NCBI GenBank assembly: GCA_964498125.1
Contig: CAZCGE010000027.1
Span: 1-64,000, forward strand
Origin: CAMDBL01 sp964498125
GTDB taxonomy: Bacteria > Pseudomonadota > Alphaproteobacteria > Rhizobiales > Hyphomicrobiaceae
DNA: 64,000 nucleotides
Direction: 5' to 3'
Part shown: positions 1 to 8,236 of the stretch, in pieces
Position numbering within the stretch: the first letter of the stretch is position 1
How the letters are laid out: each line of letters opens with the position of its first letter
The notes under the pieces: generated by a model
Told to the model about the DNA's origin: nothing
What the model saw: only the letters and a program-made list of their open reading frames with translations
The model's database searches: none
Position numbers and translations under genes: made by a program

Positions 1-49
1 CCTGTCTGTGATCAACCCCGCCGACACGAGAGCACCACGCCCAAGGGGG

Positions 50-141
50 TGGCCGACATCATCGGAATGGGTGGCCGACTTCGATTGGAACAGGTGGCCG
101 GCTTCGATCGGAATACCCGGCCGACTTCGTCGGAATCCGCA
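50..141. mobile_element. Terminal repeat block of an IS21-like element
   Basis: Four imperfect direct repeats close to TGGCCGRCTTCGATCGGAAT start at 50, 72, 95 and 118, a period of 22-23 bp, and the block ends in CCGCA near 141. Multiple short terminal repeats of this form are typical of IS21-family (istA/istB) ends. No transposase gene is visible; it would lie off the left edge. What sits at 1-49 is too short to assign. The 120 nt after the block hold no gene and lead into a low-GC gene. Confidence 0.55.
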
Positions 142-260
142 GAAATGGTGACGCACATCTCAAAAATTTTGGCATAACGTACACGCAGATAAGTGGGTCT
201 GTCGCAATAGCCCCGGCCTATGATCTTGTTACAACATGGGCCCATGTTCCCAAGGATCCC

Positions 261-740
261 ATGGCGCTTACGCTCGACGGATCAACCAAATGGCCAGACC
301 GAAAGAGTTTAATTCGACTTGGGCAGACTAGGTGCGAGTTAAGCCAAAGAAGAGCGGCGGAACTGATTGAGTGTACTGCCGATGCCTTGGCATCGGTTGG
401 GCCAGAAGCAAAACGATACTTCGCGTGTCGGGAGGGAGAGATTGGCCTACGCATGCTGGATGCGTGGGAGATTGGGATAAAGGAGAGCCTTGGCGTCACC
501 AAGGGTCTAGTGAAGGTAGAGAAGACGCCCGACAAACCAATGCGAATTGCTAAGTCTGACGGTCTGGTGCTCGAGTTCCTGCGTCGGAATGGCGGCACCG
601 CTTCTGGCACCATAAAAAGCCTTTCAAGCACCTTGGGCATCCCGCAAAGTACACTCAGCGCATCCCTGAAGCGGCTTGGCGATCGTGGCTTCGTGCGTAG
701 AGGTTCGCGTAGCATTGCTCTCATGCCGAGAGAGGTCTGA
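261..740 (+). CDS. Winged-helix DNA-binding protein of unknown role
   Basis: 159 aa. The ATG at 261 follows AAGGA at 4 nt. The last third (about residues 100-155) looks like a winged helix of the MarR/ROK type: LVLEFLRRNGG, a recognition-helix-like IPQSTLSASLKRLGDRGFV and a basic wing RRGSRS. The first 95 residues are not recognised and have no membrane segment. GC is low (29/60 at 301-360, 33/60 at 481-540) and the gene directly follows IS21-type repeats, so it is probably accessory DNA. No partner gene is adjacent. Target and function are unknown. Confidence 0.6.
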   Translation: MALTLDGSTKWPDRKSLIRLGQTRCELSQRRAAELIECTADALASVGPEAKRYFACREGEIGLRMLDAWEIGIKESLGVTKGLVKVEKTPDKPMRIAKSDGLVLEFLRRNGGTASGTIKSLSSTLGIPQSTLSASLKRLGDRGFVRRGSRSIALMPREV

Positions 741-941
741 GTCTTTACCTCACCACCTGCCGCACCACGAATTGCCCCGCCCGCTGGCCACGCTGGCCCG
801 TTGGTCCACTCCAACGCGCTTGGTCATGAGCCGGATGATCTTGGGATCGCCTTGTCCAAGGCTCGCGTCAATGATGAGATGAACGGCACCGCCGCGCCTG
901 CCCATCTTGACAGCCGCGCCCGACGGCCGGCCAATGCAGCC

Positions 942-1697
942 ATGTCAGACCCTCGCAATAACAGCACCCTCGACGCCAGCGAAGTCGCGCAGTTTGGCCG
1001 ACTTGCCGCGCGCTGGTGGGACCCTGCCGGCGAATTCCGCATGCTGCATCGCATCGGCCCCGCGCGCCTGCAATTCCTGCGCGACCGCATGGTGCAGCAT
1101 TTTCGACCCGGCGCCGGCGGATTGCGAGCGCTCGAAGGTTTGACGATCCTGGATATCGGCTGCGGCGGCGGCCTGATCGCCGAGCCGCTCACCCGCTTGG
1201 GCGCCCGCGTCATGGGCCTCGACCCCTCGGCCGAGACGATCGCGGCAGCGCGTGCGCACGCCGACGCACAGTGCCTCGACATCGAGTATCGGGCCGGGCG
1301 CGTGGAAGATGTGGCAGTCGAGGGCCGCGCCTACGATTGCGTGATCTGCCTCGAAGTGGTGGAGCACGTGCCTGACGTCGGCGCATTTCTGGCCACCTGC
1401 GCCAAGCTCGTCCGACCCGGCGGCCTGATGCTGCTGTCGACCATCAACCGTACGCTCAAGTCCTATGCACTGGCGATCGTCGGAGCCGAGTATATCTTGC
1501 GCTGGCTGCCCGTCGGCACGCATCAATGGGACCGCTTCGTGACGCCGGACGAATTGGCGCGCCACCTCACCGCCGCCAGCCTGCAACCAGGAAGTCCCGA
1601 AGGCCTGGTCTACGATCCGCTGCGCGATACATGGCAGCGCGACGCCACCGATCTCAGCGTCAACTACCAGGTGTCGGCAGTCAAACGGCCAGCGTGA
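942..1697 (+). CDS. ubiG: UbiG, ubiquinone O-methyltransferase
   Basis: 251 aa. SAM-dependent methyltransferase making the two O-methylations of the ubiquinone ring in the cytoplasm. The N-terminus STLDASEVAQFGRLAARWWD matches the UbiG family and fixes the start at ATG 942; the frame is open upstream to 801 but that part does not look like UbiG. Motif I ILDIGCGGG is at residues 69-77, followed by the acidic GLDPSAE loop; later come VVEHVPD and a FVTPDEL segment. Length is typical. No other ubiquinone gene is in the window. The 200 nt upstream hold no convincing gene. Confidence 0.93.
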   Translation: MSDPRNNSTLDASEVAQFGRLAARWWDPAGEFRMLHRIGPARLQFLRDRMVQHFRPGAGGLRALEGLTILDIGCGGGLIAEPLTRLGARVMGLDPSAETIAAARAHADAQCLDIEYRAGRVEDVAVEGRAYDCVICLEVVEHVPDVGAFLATCAKLVRPGGLMLLSTINRTLKSYALAIVGAEYILRWLPVGTHQWDRFVTPDELARHLTAASLQPGSPEGLVYDPLRDTWQRDATDLSVNYQVSAVKRPA

Positions 1698-1752
1698 GTG
1701 GCTGACTCTGCTGCGCCACCCATGGCCTCACGTTCCTGAACCGACCTCGGTG

Positions 1753-2232
1753 TCAGGCCGCCTCTCTGGAGTCACTGGCGCGCTTGGAGATCGGCAACTC
1801 CTCCATGTAGCGCAAGGCCCCCTTGACCCTGGCGCCCTCCTCTGCCGAGAAGGACTGGTGGCAAATTTCGCTGTCGACCTGCGCGGACTTTTCCAGGCGC
1901 ACGCGGGCAGCCTGAATGGTGCCCTTGGTGTGGCCACGCACCACCAACTCGTCGCATTCGATACCGCCCTCGACGATGGCGCCGTTGTCGATGATCAAGA
2001 GCTTGCAGCGGATATTGCCGATCACCTTGCCCTTGACCAGCACATCGCCGTCACTTTCCAAGTCGCCCTTCATCGTCAGGCGCTCATCGACGATGGAATG
2101 GTTGGTCGGTGTCGAGCGGTCATAGCTGGCAAAGCTCTGGGCCGTCGACCCGAAGTTCGAGGCGGTATTCGAGCGAATCACATCCGCACCGATCGCATCG
2201 TGTGCCACGTCCGTCTTTTTCGCGATGAACAT
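1753..2232 (-). CDS. Bactofilin
   Basis: 159 aa, DUF583/bactofilin family: a polymer-forming cytoskeletal protein that acts as a cytoplasmic or membrane-side scaffold for envelope growth. After a disordered 45-residue N-terminus, residues 47-140 are a run of short beta repeats (TMKGDLESDGDVLVKGKVIG, then CDELVVRGHTKGTI) with the regular glycines and valines of the bactofilin beta-helix. The peptidase gene often found next to bactofilins is absent. It is convergent with ubiG. Confidence 0.9.
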   Translation of the reverse strand: MFIAKKTDVAHDAIGADVIRSNTASNFGSTAQSFASYDRSTPTNHSIVDERLTMKGDLESDGDVLVKGKVIGNIRCKLLIIDNGAIVEGGIECDELVVRGHTKGTIQAARVRLEKSAQVDSEICHQSFSAEEGARVKGALRYMEELPISKRASDSREAA

Positions 2233-2419
2233 GCGAGTGCCCCCTTATGAATTTGCCGAATCGGAACTCGCGACGACGCATCCGGTGATTCGCAAGTGTA
2301 AGGGCTGTTTACGAAACGTAAATAGTTGTCCACAAAATATCCACACGCCATTCCCAAGGCTTGCATAGGCCCTGCCGGGGCCATTGCAACCTGCGCGTGC
2401 CTCCGTGATTAGGTGCGAC

Positions 2420-2450
2420 CCAGGCACGGCAGTGGGCCGACCGTGCCTGG
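2420..2450 (-). terminator. Hairpin after the DUF305 gene
   Basis: A 10-bp perfect inverted repeat, CCAGGCACGG and CCGTGCCTGG, starts about 9 nt after the stop codon of the minus-strand gene at 2460-2921. The following bases (GTCGCACC on the minus strand) are not a T-run, so it may terminate poorly or only protect the 3' end. Confidence 0.4.
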
Positions 2451-2459
2451 CTGGGCGTG

Positions 2460-2921
2460 CTACTTGGCGTTCTTGGCCAGCCAATCGTTCATCATGGCGA
2501 TCTCGCCTTCCTGCGCCTTGATGACGCCCTCGGCGAGTTTGCGGATCCGCGCATCCTTGCCATGGGCCAGGACCACTTTGGCCATGTCGATCGCGCCTTG
2601 ATGGTGCGGGATCATGCCTCTGACGAAGTCGACATCGGCATTGCCAGTGAGGACGATGTTCATGTCGGCATGCATCTTGTCGTTGGCGGCGAGAAAGGCC
2701 TTGCTGGAGGGGCCGGTGTCGCCCTTGGCGGCATGATCGGCGTGTGCCGCGGCACCACTGCCTGCCGCGGCGCCACTGCCTTTGCCCTTGCCCATCATGC
2801 TGCCTTTGGGGTGGTCCTTCTGCTGCATGTGGGCGCCCGATCCGGAGCCTGAGCCCTGCGCCAGGGCCGAGGCTGTCATGACGATCGCGCCGATGGCCGC
2901 GATGACGAGTGTACGTTTCAT
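2460..2921 (-). CDS. Exported DUF305 protein
   Basis: 153 aa. Starting at ATG 2921 gives AGGA 8 nt upstream and a good signal peptide, MKRTLVIAAIGAIVMTASALAQ; an ATG three codons earlier has no spaced ribosome site. After a Gly/Ser/His/Met-rich linker, residues 80-153 are a DUF305 four-helix domain: FLAANDKMHADM, DVDFVRGMIPHHQGAIDMAKV, EIAMMNDWL. Repeated His and Met fit periplasmic copper handling as in CopM-type members, but this is a family inference. The next gene downstream of its promoter (3050-3472) encodes another Cys/His exported protein. Confidence 0.85.
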   Translation of the reverse strand: MKRTLVIAAIGAIVMTASALAQGSGSGSGAHMQQKDHPKGSMMGKGKGSGAAAGSGAAAHADHAAKGDTGPSSKAFLAANDKMHADMNIVLTGNADVDFVRGMIPHHQGAIDMAKVVLAHGKDARIRKLAEGVIKAQEGEIAMMNDWLAKNAK

Positions 2922-3049
2922 GGGAAACATCCTGTCTGAAAGTTGATAGCCGGGGCCATGCGCCGCTCACTGTGAACGACCAGCGAGCCCATTCGATTGT
3001 CGATTGCGAAGCGGCGGCGGCTGGTCCACGTCCGCCTGCCGCGACGCCG

Positions 3050-3472
3050 TCAAACGAAGCGGTTCGGCGGCCGTGGCATGGGCAGCACGATCGCGCCCTT
3101 CGCGGCAACATCGAACCCCGCGGCTTGGATCACGCGGGGTGACGCCATCGGCATCGCAGGCGCAGCGGCGAGAACCACGAGAGTGTGGCAGGCGACACCG
3201 CAATACGGACAATTCTGCAATGGATCTGGCTGGTGGTCGGCATAACCCGCCGCCAGATCACCTGCTGCATGCGCCGGCATGTCATGATCGACCGCTTCGG
3301 CGGCTGCGGCATACGCCGGACATGGCATCGCCACGCGATGAGCGGCGGCACAGCCGAGCCACGCTGGACCGGACGCCGCAATCAGCAGCAGCGCTGCCAA
3401 CACCCGCACCCAGGGCCGGCGGTGGGCGGCGGACTTCCAATTGCGTGGGCGTTGGTGCGTGCGGGTCGTCAT
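3050..3472 (-). CDS. DUF2946-like small membrane or exported protein
   Basis: 140 aa from the ATG at 3472 (MTTRTHQR). The frame is open to 3559, but those 29 residues are not needed. A hydrophobic segment at about residues 20-38 (RVLAALLLIAASGPAWLGCA) is an N-terminal anchor or signal. The rest is His-rich and holds CPYCGVACHT, like the Cys-containing core of DUF2946 proteins near copper genes. It lies just upstream of the DUF305 gene on the same strand. The role is unknown and a metal link is inference. Confidence 0.55.
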   Translation of the reverse strand: MTTRTHQRPRNWKSAAHRRPWVRVLAALLLIAASGPAWLGCAAAHRVAMPCPAYAAAAEAVDHDMPAHAAGDLAAGYADHQPDPLQNCPYCGVACHTLVVLAAAPAMPMASPRVIQAAGFDVAAKGAIVLPMPRPPNRFV

Positions 3473-3579
3473 GGCCTCGCTGCCACGGTTGAAGCTGCTG
3501 TTGATAAGGGGCAGGGGACCCGCCGGGGCAAAGCAGCAAGCTGCCAGGGGCGGCGCCACCGGTCTGTGATCCAGATTAA

Positions 3580-4263
3580 TCAGGCCTTGGTTTTTTCACC
3601 GAATTGGCAAAGATCACTGATGGGGCAACGCGGGCACTCGGGTTTGCGCGCCTTGCACAGGTAGCGGCCGTGCAGGATCAGCCAATGGTGCGCCGGCACG
3701 CCATGCTCGGACGGGATGACGGCCAGCAAATCCTCTTCCACCGCCAGCGGCGTCTTTCCGGCCGAAAGGCCTATGCGGTTGGCGACGCGAAAGACATGCG
3801 TATCCACCGCCATGGTTGGAGCACCGAATGCAACGTTCATCACGACATTGGCCGTCTTGCGGCCAACTCCGGGCAGCGCTTCCAACAGCTCCCGATCGCG
3901 CGGCACCTGGCTGCCATGCTCGGCGACGAGCATCTGGCTCAAGGCGATGACGTTCTTGGCCTTGTTGCGATAAAGGCCGATGGTTTTGATGGCCTCCCGG
4001 ACGCGCTCCTCGCCGAGCGCCAGCATTTTCTCAGGGCTATCGGCCAACCCGAACAAGCCGCGCGTGGCCTTGTTGACGCCGGCGTCGGTGGCTTGCGCGG
4101 AGAGCACCACGGCGACCAGCAACGTGAACGGATTGACGAATTCGAGTTCGCCTTTGGGCTCGGGATTGGCAGCGGCAAAGCGGCGAAAAATTTCAGCGAT
4201 GGCTTTGGCTGTGAGTTTTGGCTGGCGGCGCGGGGTCTGTTTTGCTGTCGCTTTAGCCACCAT
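3580..4263 (-). CDS. nth: Endonuclease III
   Basis: 227 aa. Bifunctional DNA glycosylase/AP lyase of base-excision repair acting on oxidised pyrimidines. The helix-hairpin-helix LPGVGRKTA spans residues 130-138 with the catalytic Lys at 136; the catalytic Asp is in VDTHVFRV (Asp 154). The C-terminal 4Fe-4S ligands are spaced C-x6-C-x2-C-x5-C at residues 203-219. An additional basic N-terminal 15 residues precede the core. No operon partner is obvious. Confidence 0.96.
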   Translation of the reverse strand: MVAKATAKQTPRRQPKLTAKAIAEIFRRFAAANPEPKGELEFVNPFTLLVAVVLSAQATDAGVNKATRGLFGLADSPEKMLALGEERVREAIKTIGLYRNKAKNVIALSQMLVAEHGSQVPRDRELLEALPGVGRKTANVVMNVAFGAPTMAVDTHVFRVANRIGLSAGKTPLAVEEDLLAVIPSEHGVPAHHWLILHGRYLCKARKPECPRCPISDLCQFGEKTKA

Positions 4264-4567
4264 GATGCCCCCAACCGTGGATCAAGAAGCCCCGGGCGAC
4301 GCTGCCCAACTTGGCCCATGCATGGGCCAGTCGTCGTGATAGCCGCAGCGACGGCAAAGCGGAAGGGTCGTCGAGGGAGATGATCGAGGCATGAGCTGAA
4401 TCGGTTGGTGGCGAACAGCATGCCATGGCGTGGCTTGCGGGCCATGCATTTCACGCCTGCCTTTTGGGACAAGTAAAAAGTGGTCGGAAGGACGATCGTA
4501 ATAACATCTTTAGGTTGTTTAAATATAGTAAGTGCTATCAATAGTTGTATTCACGGGATCATTGGCC

Positions 4568-6499
4568 ATGCCGACGAGAGTGACTTCACATTGGCTTGCG
4601 GGCCATAGTCTCAAATCACGCTTCTATTTCATCATTTGGGTCTTGGGATTACTGCCGGTGCTTGGCGTCGTTCTCACCCTCGTGACGATCCAGAACGCTC
4701 GACGCGACCACGCAGCAGCCACTGGCGCGGCATTCGGCACCATCTATCTGGAGCGCATCAATGGCCTCGTTTACTCGGTCGTGATGGAGTCACGCGGCAT
4801 TTACATGTCAGCGGACTGGCACGCCGCCGAGCCGTTCGCCAAGAAGCTCATGAGCGGGCTCGTCGAACTCAAGCAAGTTGCTCACGACTGGCGAAGGACC
4901 GCGGTCACGGCGCAGCGCACCAACGTCGAGGAGCTTTCCAAGCGCATCGATCAGTTCGTGGTGTTCCGCACCGAGCTCGTCCGCCTGGCCAGGGAGGAAA
5001 ATACCGCCGCCGGGCGCGCCTTCGGCGACAACGATGGCAACCGAAACGTCCGCACCGCGCTCAACGAGAGCCTGCAAGCCCTTGCCAGAGCCTGCGAGCA
5101 GGAAAGCGCTCGGGTTCGTTCCCAAATCGAGGCCAACGACCACAACGCCCTCTTTGCCCTCGCCTGCCTCGCAGCTCTTGGCGCGCTTGTGCTTGCCATT
5201 GGCATCATGCTCGTGCGCGGTCAGCTGCTCTCACCGCTTTTCAATATGAAGAGATCGATGCTTCGCCTCGCCGACGGCAATCTCGAAATCGCAGTGGAGG
5301 GCACCGAGCGGAAAGACGAGATCGGCGAGATGGCTCGGACCATTGGGGTCTTCCACGCGACATCGCTCGAACGCGCCAAGCTCAATCGTGAGGCACGGCT
5401 CCTATCCCAGCTCAATGATTGGCTGCAGTCGTGCAAGTCGCTCGACGAGCTCTATCAGATGGTGGGAAAATTCCTGGGGCGCCTGCTGCCGGGATGCGCC
5501 GGCAGCCTCTACATCTACGCCAACTCGAGAGACGTGCTTGAAAGCGCCCATACTTGGAATGGCGGAAACACGCCGGCCACGATGCACCCGGAAGATTGCT
5601 GGGGGTTGCGACGTGGCCGCGCATATACGTTCGGTGAGGAGGAGATCGACTTTCCGTGCGCCCACGTCGATGCAGAGCACCCGGGACGCTACTGCTGCAT
5701 TCCAATTCTCGCGCACGGCGAAACCATTGGCCTGCTCCACCTCGAGTTCAAGTCCCACTGTGACGCCACCACGCAGATTGCCTTGGCAAAGGCAATCGCC
5801 GAGCAGCGCCGGATGGGTCTCGTCTGCGCCGAGCAGATCAGCCTGGCGATCGCCAATGCCAAGCTGCGCGACCAACTCCGTGATCAGTCGATCAGGGACA
5901 CCCTGACCGGCATGTACAATCGCCGCTATATGCTGGACGCCTGCCGGCGCGACTTCTCACGAGCAACCCGGTCAGCGGAATGCGTGAGCCTTCTTTCGCT
6001 GGATGTCGATCACTTCAAGACGTTCAATGACAACCACGGTCATGACGCCGGCGACACCATGCTGCGTGCCGTCGGCGAATGCCTGATGCAATCGTTCCGC
6101 GATTACGATGTCCCCTGTCGCTTCGGCGGCGAGGAGTTCGTCGTCATTCTTCCGGGCGCGACTTCGGACGTTGCCGCGCGCAGAGCCGAGGATGTCCGTG
6201 CCAAGATCGAAACTCTAGCTGTTCGCTATATCGATGGCGCGCTCCCCAAGGTCACGGTATCAATTGGTGTCGCGACTTTTCCGCAGTCGGGAGATAGTCC
6301 CCAGGCCGTGCTGAAGGCGGCTGATGCGGCCCTGTACCTCGCCAAGGAGGCTGGTCGCAATCGCATCCAGCTTGCCGCAAGCTGCCGTCGAGGGGGCAGC
6401 AATTCAGCGAGCCAGCCGGAGACGCCCGCGACACACGTTGCGTGCCTGAACGGTGCGCATCACGTCTTTGCACCGGAACCCCTCACGGATGTGGCCTAA
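4568..6499 (+). CDS. Membrane HAMP-GAF-GGDEF diguanylate cyclase
   Basis: 643 aa from ATG 4568 (GGGA about 9 nt upstream; a GTG at 4532 is possible). Makes cyclic di-GMP from two GTP. Layout: TM1 at 19-41, a periplasmic helical sensor of about 150 residues, TM2 at 194-216, HAMP at 217-270, GAF at about 285-435 and GGDEF at 445-610. The active site is GGEEF (520-524), and an RxxD inhibitory site (RDYD) sits five residues before it, so product feedback is expected. Metal-binding LDVDHFKTFND is intact. The GAF holds Cys/His clusters (FPCAHV, YCCIPI). The 268 nt upstream are AT-rich near 4500-4560. Confidence 0.93.
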   Translation: MPTRVTSHWLAGHSLKSRFYFIIWVLGLLPVLGVVLTLVTIQNARRDHAAATGAAFGTIYLERINGLVYSVVMESRGIYMSADWHAAEPFAKKLMSGLVELKQVAHDWRRTAVTAQRTNVEELSKRIDQFVVFRTELVRLAREENTAAGRAFGDNDGNRNVRTALNESLQALARACEQESARVRSQIEANDHNALFALACLAALGALVLAIGIMLVRGQLLSPLFNMKRSMLRLADGNLEIAVEGTERKDEIGEMARTIGVFHATSLERAKLNREARLLSQLNDWLQSCKSLDELYQMVGKFLGRLLPGCAGSLYIYANSRDVLESAHTWNGGNTPATMHPEDCWGLRRGRAYTFGEEEIDFPCAHVDAEHPGRYCCIPILAHGETIGLLHLEFKSHCDATTQIALAKAIAEQRRMGLVCAEQISLAIANAKLRDQLRDQSIRDTLTGMYNRRYMLDACRRDFSRATRSAECVSLLSLDVDHFKTFNDNHGHDAGDTMLRAVGECLMQSFRDYDVPCRFGGEEFVVILPGATSDVAARRAEDVRAKIETLAVRYIDGALPKVTVSIGVATFPQSGDSPQAVLKAADAALYLAKEAGRNRIQLAASCRRGGSNSASQPETPATHVACLNGAHHVFAPEPLTDVA

Positions 6500-6673
6500 G
6501 CAGAGGAACCGGGAATTGGTCGGGCACGTCGGGTTGCCGCGCATGACAAAGCCGTCGTGGCATGGCGCGAAAGCATAGAATCGCGCACATCGGCTCGCTC
6601 GCACCTCCCCGCCGGCGGCCGCCCTCCCCGTGGGCCATTGGCGAGGCCTGCCAAACCTGCTTATCTCGCTGTC

Positions 6674-7171
6674 ATGTCATATACCCCCACGGAGAGCCCC
6701 GCCGTCTGCTTCCGCGCCGTGCTGACGCCCAACCGGTCGTTGTCAGCGACTGGGTTTCTGGTGCTGATGGGCTTGGTCACCCTCGTCAACATCGCCGTCG
6801 GCGTTGCCTTTCTGCTGTTGGGCGCCTGGCCGGTGTTTCTGTTCTGCGGACTGGATGTCGCACTCATCTACGTGGCGTTCCGGCTGAACTATCGCGCCGG
6901 ACGCCTGTCGGAGACGATCGAGCTTGATAGCGCACAGCTCAGCTTCGTGCGCATCCATCCCTCGGGCGCGCGCGAAACCTACGCGTTCAATCCCTATTGG
7001 GCTCGCGTCCGATTGCAGCAGCATCCGCGCGGCGGCAGCGAGCTGCGGCTCGCATCGCACGGGCGGGATCTCGCCTTCGCGCAGTTTCTCAACGACGACG
7101 AGCGCCGGGAGTTCGCATCCCTCTTGAGCGACGAGCTCGCTGTCGTCCGCACGAGGGTCCCTGGCGCTTGA
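6674..7171 (+). CDS. DUF2244 membrane protein
   Basis: 165 aa from ATG 6674; the frame is open from 6557 but the family begins near this Met. DUF2244 is an alphaproteobacterial family of unknown function. Two membrane helices at about residues 24-45 and 50-70 (LVLMGLVTLVNIAVGVAFLL, WPVFLFCGLDVALIYVAF) are followed by a soluble beta-rich domain with YWARVRLQQ and RREFASLLSDEL. It stands upstream of the alkyl-DNA repair fusion gene. Confidence 0.88.
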   Translation: MSYTPTESPAVCFRAVLTPNRSLSATGFLVLMGLVTLVNIAVGVAFLLLGAWPVFLFCGLDVALIYVAFRLNYRAGRLSETIELDSAQLSFVRIHPSGARETYAFNPYWARVRLQQHPRGGSELRLASHGRDLAFAQFLNDDERREFASLLSDELAVVRTRVPGA

Positions 7172-7284
7172 GCGAGGAACCTTTTTGCGTGCACCGCGTC
7201 GGAATCGGGTCGCCAACACCGACCGCCCCGGCCTAGTTTCGGACCAGTCCATCCGTGATCGCAGAACGCAAGGACCCGCACGCC

Positions 7285-8184
7285 ATGCTCGCCACCGAAC
7301 TTCGTTCCAACACCGCCGGCCCAGCATCGTTCGCACATGACGCCGGCGATTACGACCTGGTGCGCCGCGCCATTTTATTCCTCACCGAGACGCGGGTCGA
7401 ACAACCGAGCCTCGAGCGGCTGGCCGCCCATCTCGACCTGTCGCCCAGCCATTGCCAGAAGCTGTTCAAACGCTGGTGTGGGCTGTCGCCCAAGGAATTC
7501 GTGCAGGCGATCACCATCGATCACGCCCGCCAGCTCCTTGCCGGATCGGCCAGCGTGCTCGATGCCGCGCACGAGGTCGGTTTGTCAGGTGCCGGTCGGC
7601 TGCACGATCTGTTCGTCAGCCACGAAGCAATGACGCCCGGCGACTACAAGCGGCGCGGCGAAGGCCTCGACTTATCCTACGGCTTCCACCCGTCGCCATT
7701 TGGCCTGGCGCTGCTGGTCGCCACCCCGCGCGGCGTCGCCGGCCTTGCCTTCGTCAACGAGGACGCCGGTCAGACGCGGCGGCAAGCCCTCGACGACATG
7801 CTGCGCCGCTGGCCAAAGGCGCGGGCCGCGGAAAATGCCGAACGCACGGCGCCTTTCGTCGCGCGCATCTTCGATCCGGCGCGGTGGCGGCGGGAGGTGC
7901 CGATTCGTGTCGTCATGATCGGCACCGATTTCGAGGTGCGCGTCTGGCAGGCGCTGCTCGAGATTCCCATGGGCCGCGCCGTCAGCTATGCAGACATCGC
8001 CCGACGCCTGGGCCAGCCCACCGCATCACGTGCCGTCGGCGCCGCCGTCGGCCGCAACCCGATCTCCTTCGTCGTGCCCTGCCACCGCGTGCTGCGCGGC
8101 GACGGCAGCCTCGGCGGCTACCACTGGGGGCTGACGCGTAAGCGCGCGCTGATCGGCTGGGAGACGGGGCGGGTGCAGTCGTAA
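7285..8184 (+). CDS. AraC-type HTH / O6-methylguanine-DNA methyltransferase fusion
   Basis: 299 aa from ATG 7285 (AAGGA 10 nt upstream; a GTG at 7255 is in frame). Residues 25-120 are an AraC-type HTH (LAAHLDLSPSHCQKLFKRW, then AAHEVGLSGAGRLHDLF). Residues 210-295 are the suicide alkyltransferase domain with PCHRV at 265-269, whose Cys accepts the alkyl group from O6-alkylguanine. It matches the Ada domain order but lacks the N-terminal phosphotriester-sensing AdaA Cys domain, so it cannot be switched on in the classical Ada way. Repair is likely; regulation is uncertain. Confidence 0.92.
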   Translation: MLATELRSNTAGPASFAHDAGDYDLVRRAILFLTETRVEQPSLERLAAHLDLSPSHCQKLFKRWCGLSPKEFVQAITIDHARQLLAGSASVLDAAHEVGLSGAGRLHDLFVSHEAMTPGDYKRRGEGLDLSYGFHPSPFGLALLVATPRGVAGLAFVNEDAGQTRRQALDDMLRRWPKARAAENAERTAPFVARIFDPARWRREVPIRVVMIGTDFEVRVWQALLEIPMGRAVSYADIARRLGQPTASRAVGAAVGRNPISFVVPCHRVLRGDGSLGGYHWGLTRKRALIGWETGRVQS

Positions 8185-8236
8185 GCCGGAGCCCGGCGAA
8201 ACGACGCCGAGCGAATGCGTAGCGGGGGCAAGCTCC

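Noticed and set aside
50..141. CRISPR array
   Set aside because: The repeats are nearly contiguous with 2-4 nt between units and no spacers; they fit IS21 terminal repeats.
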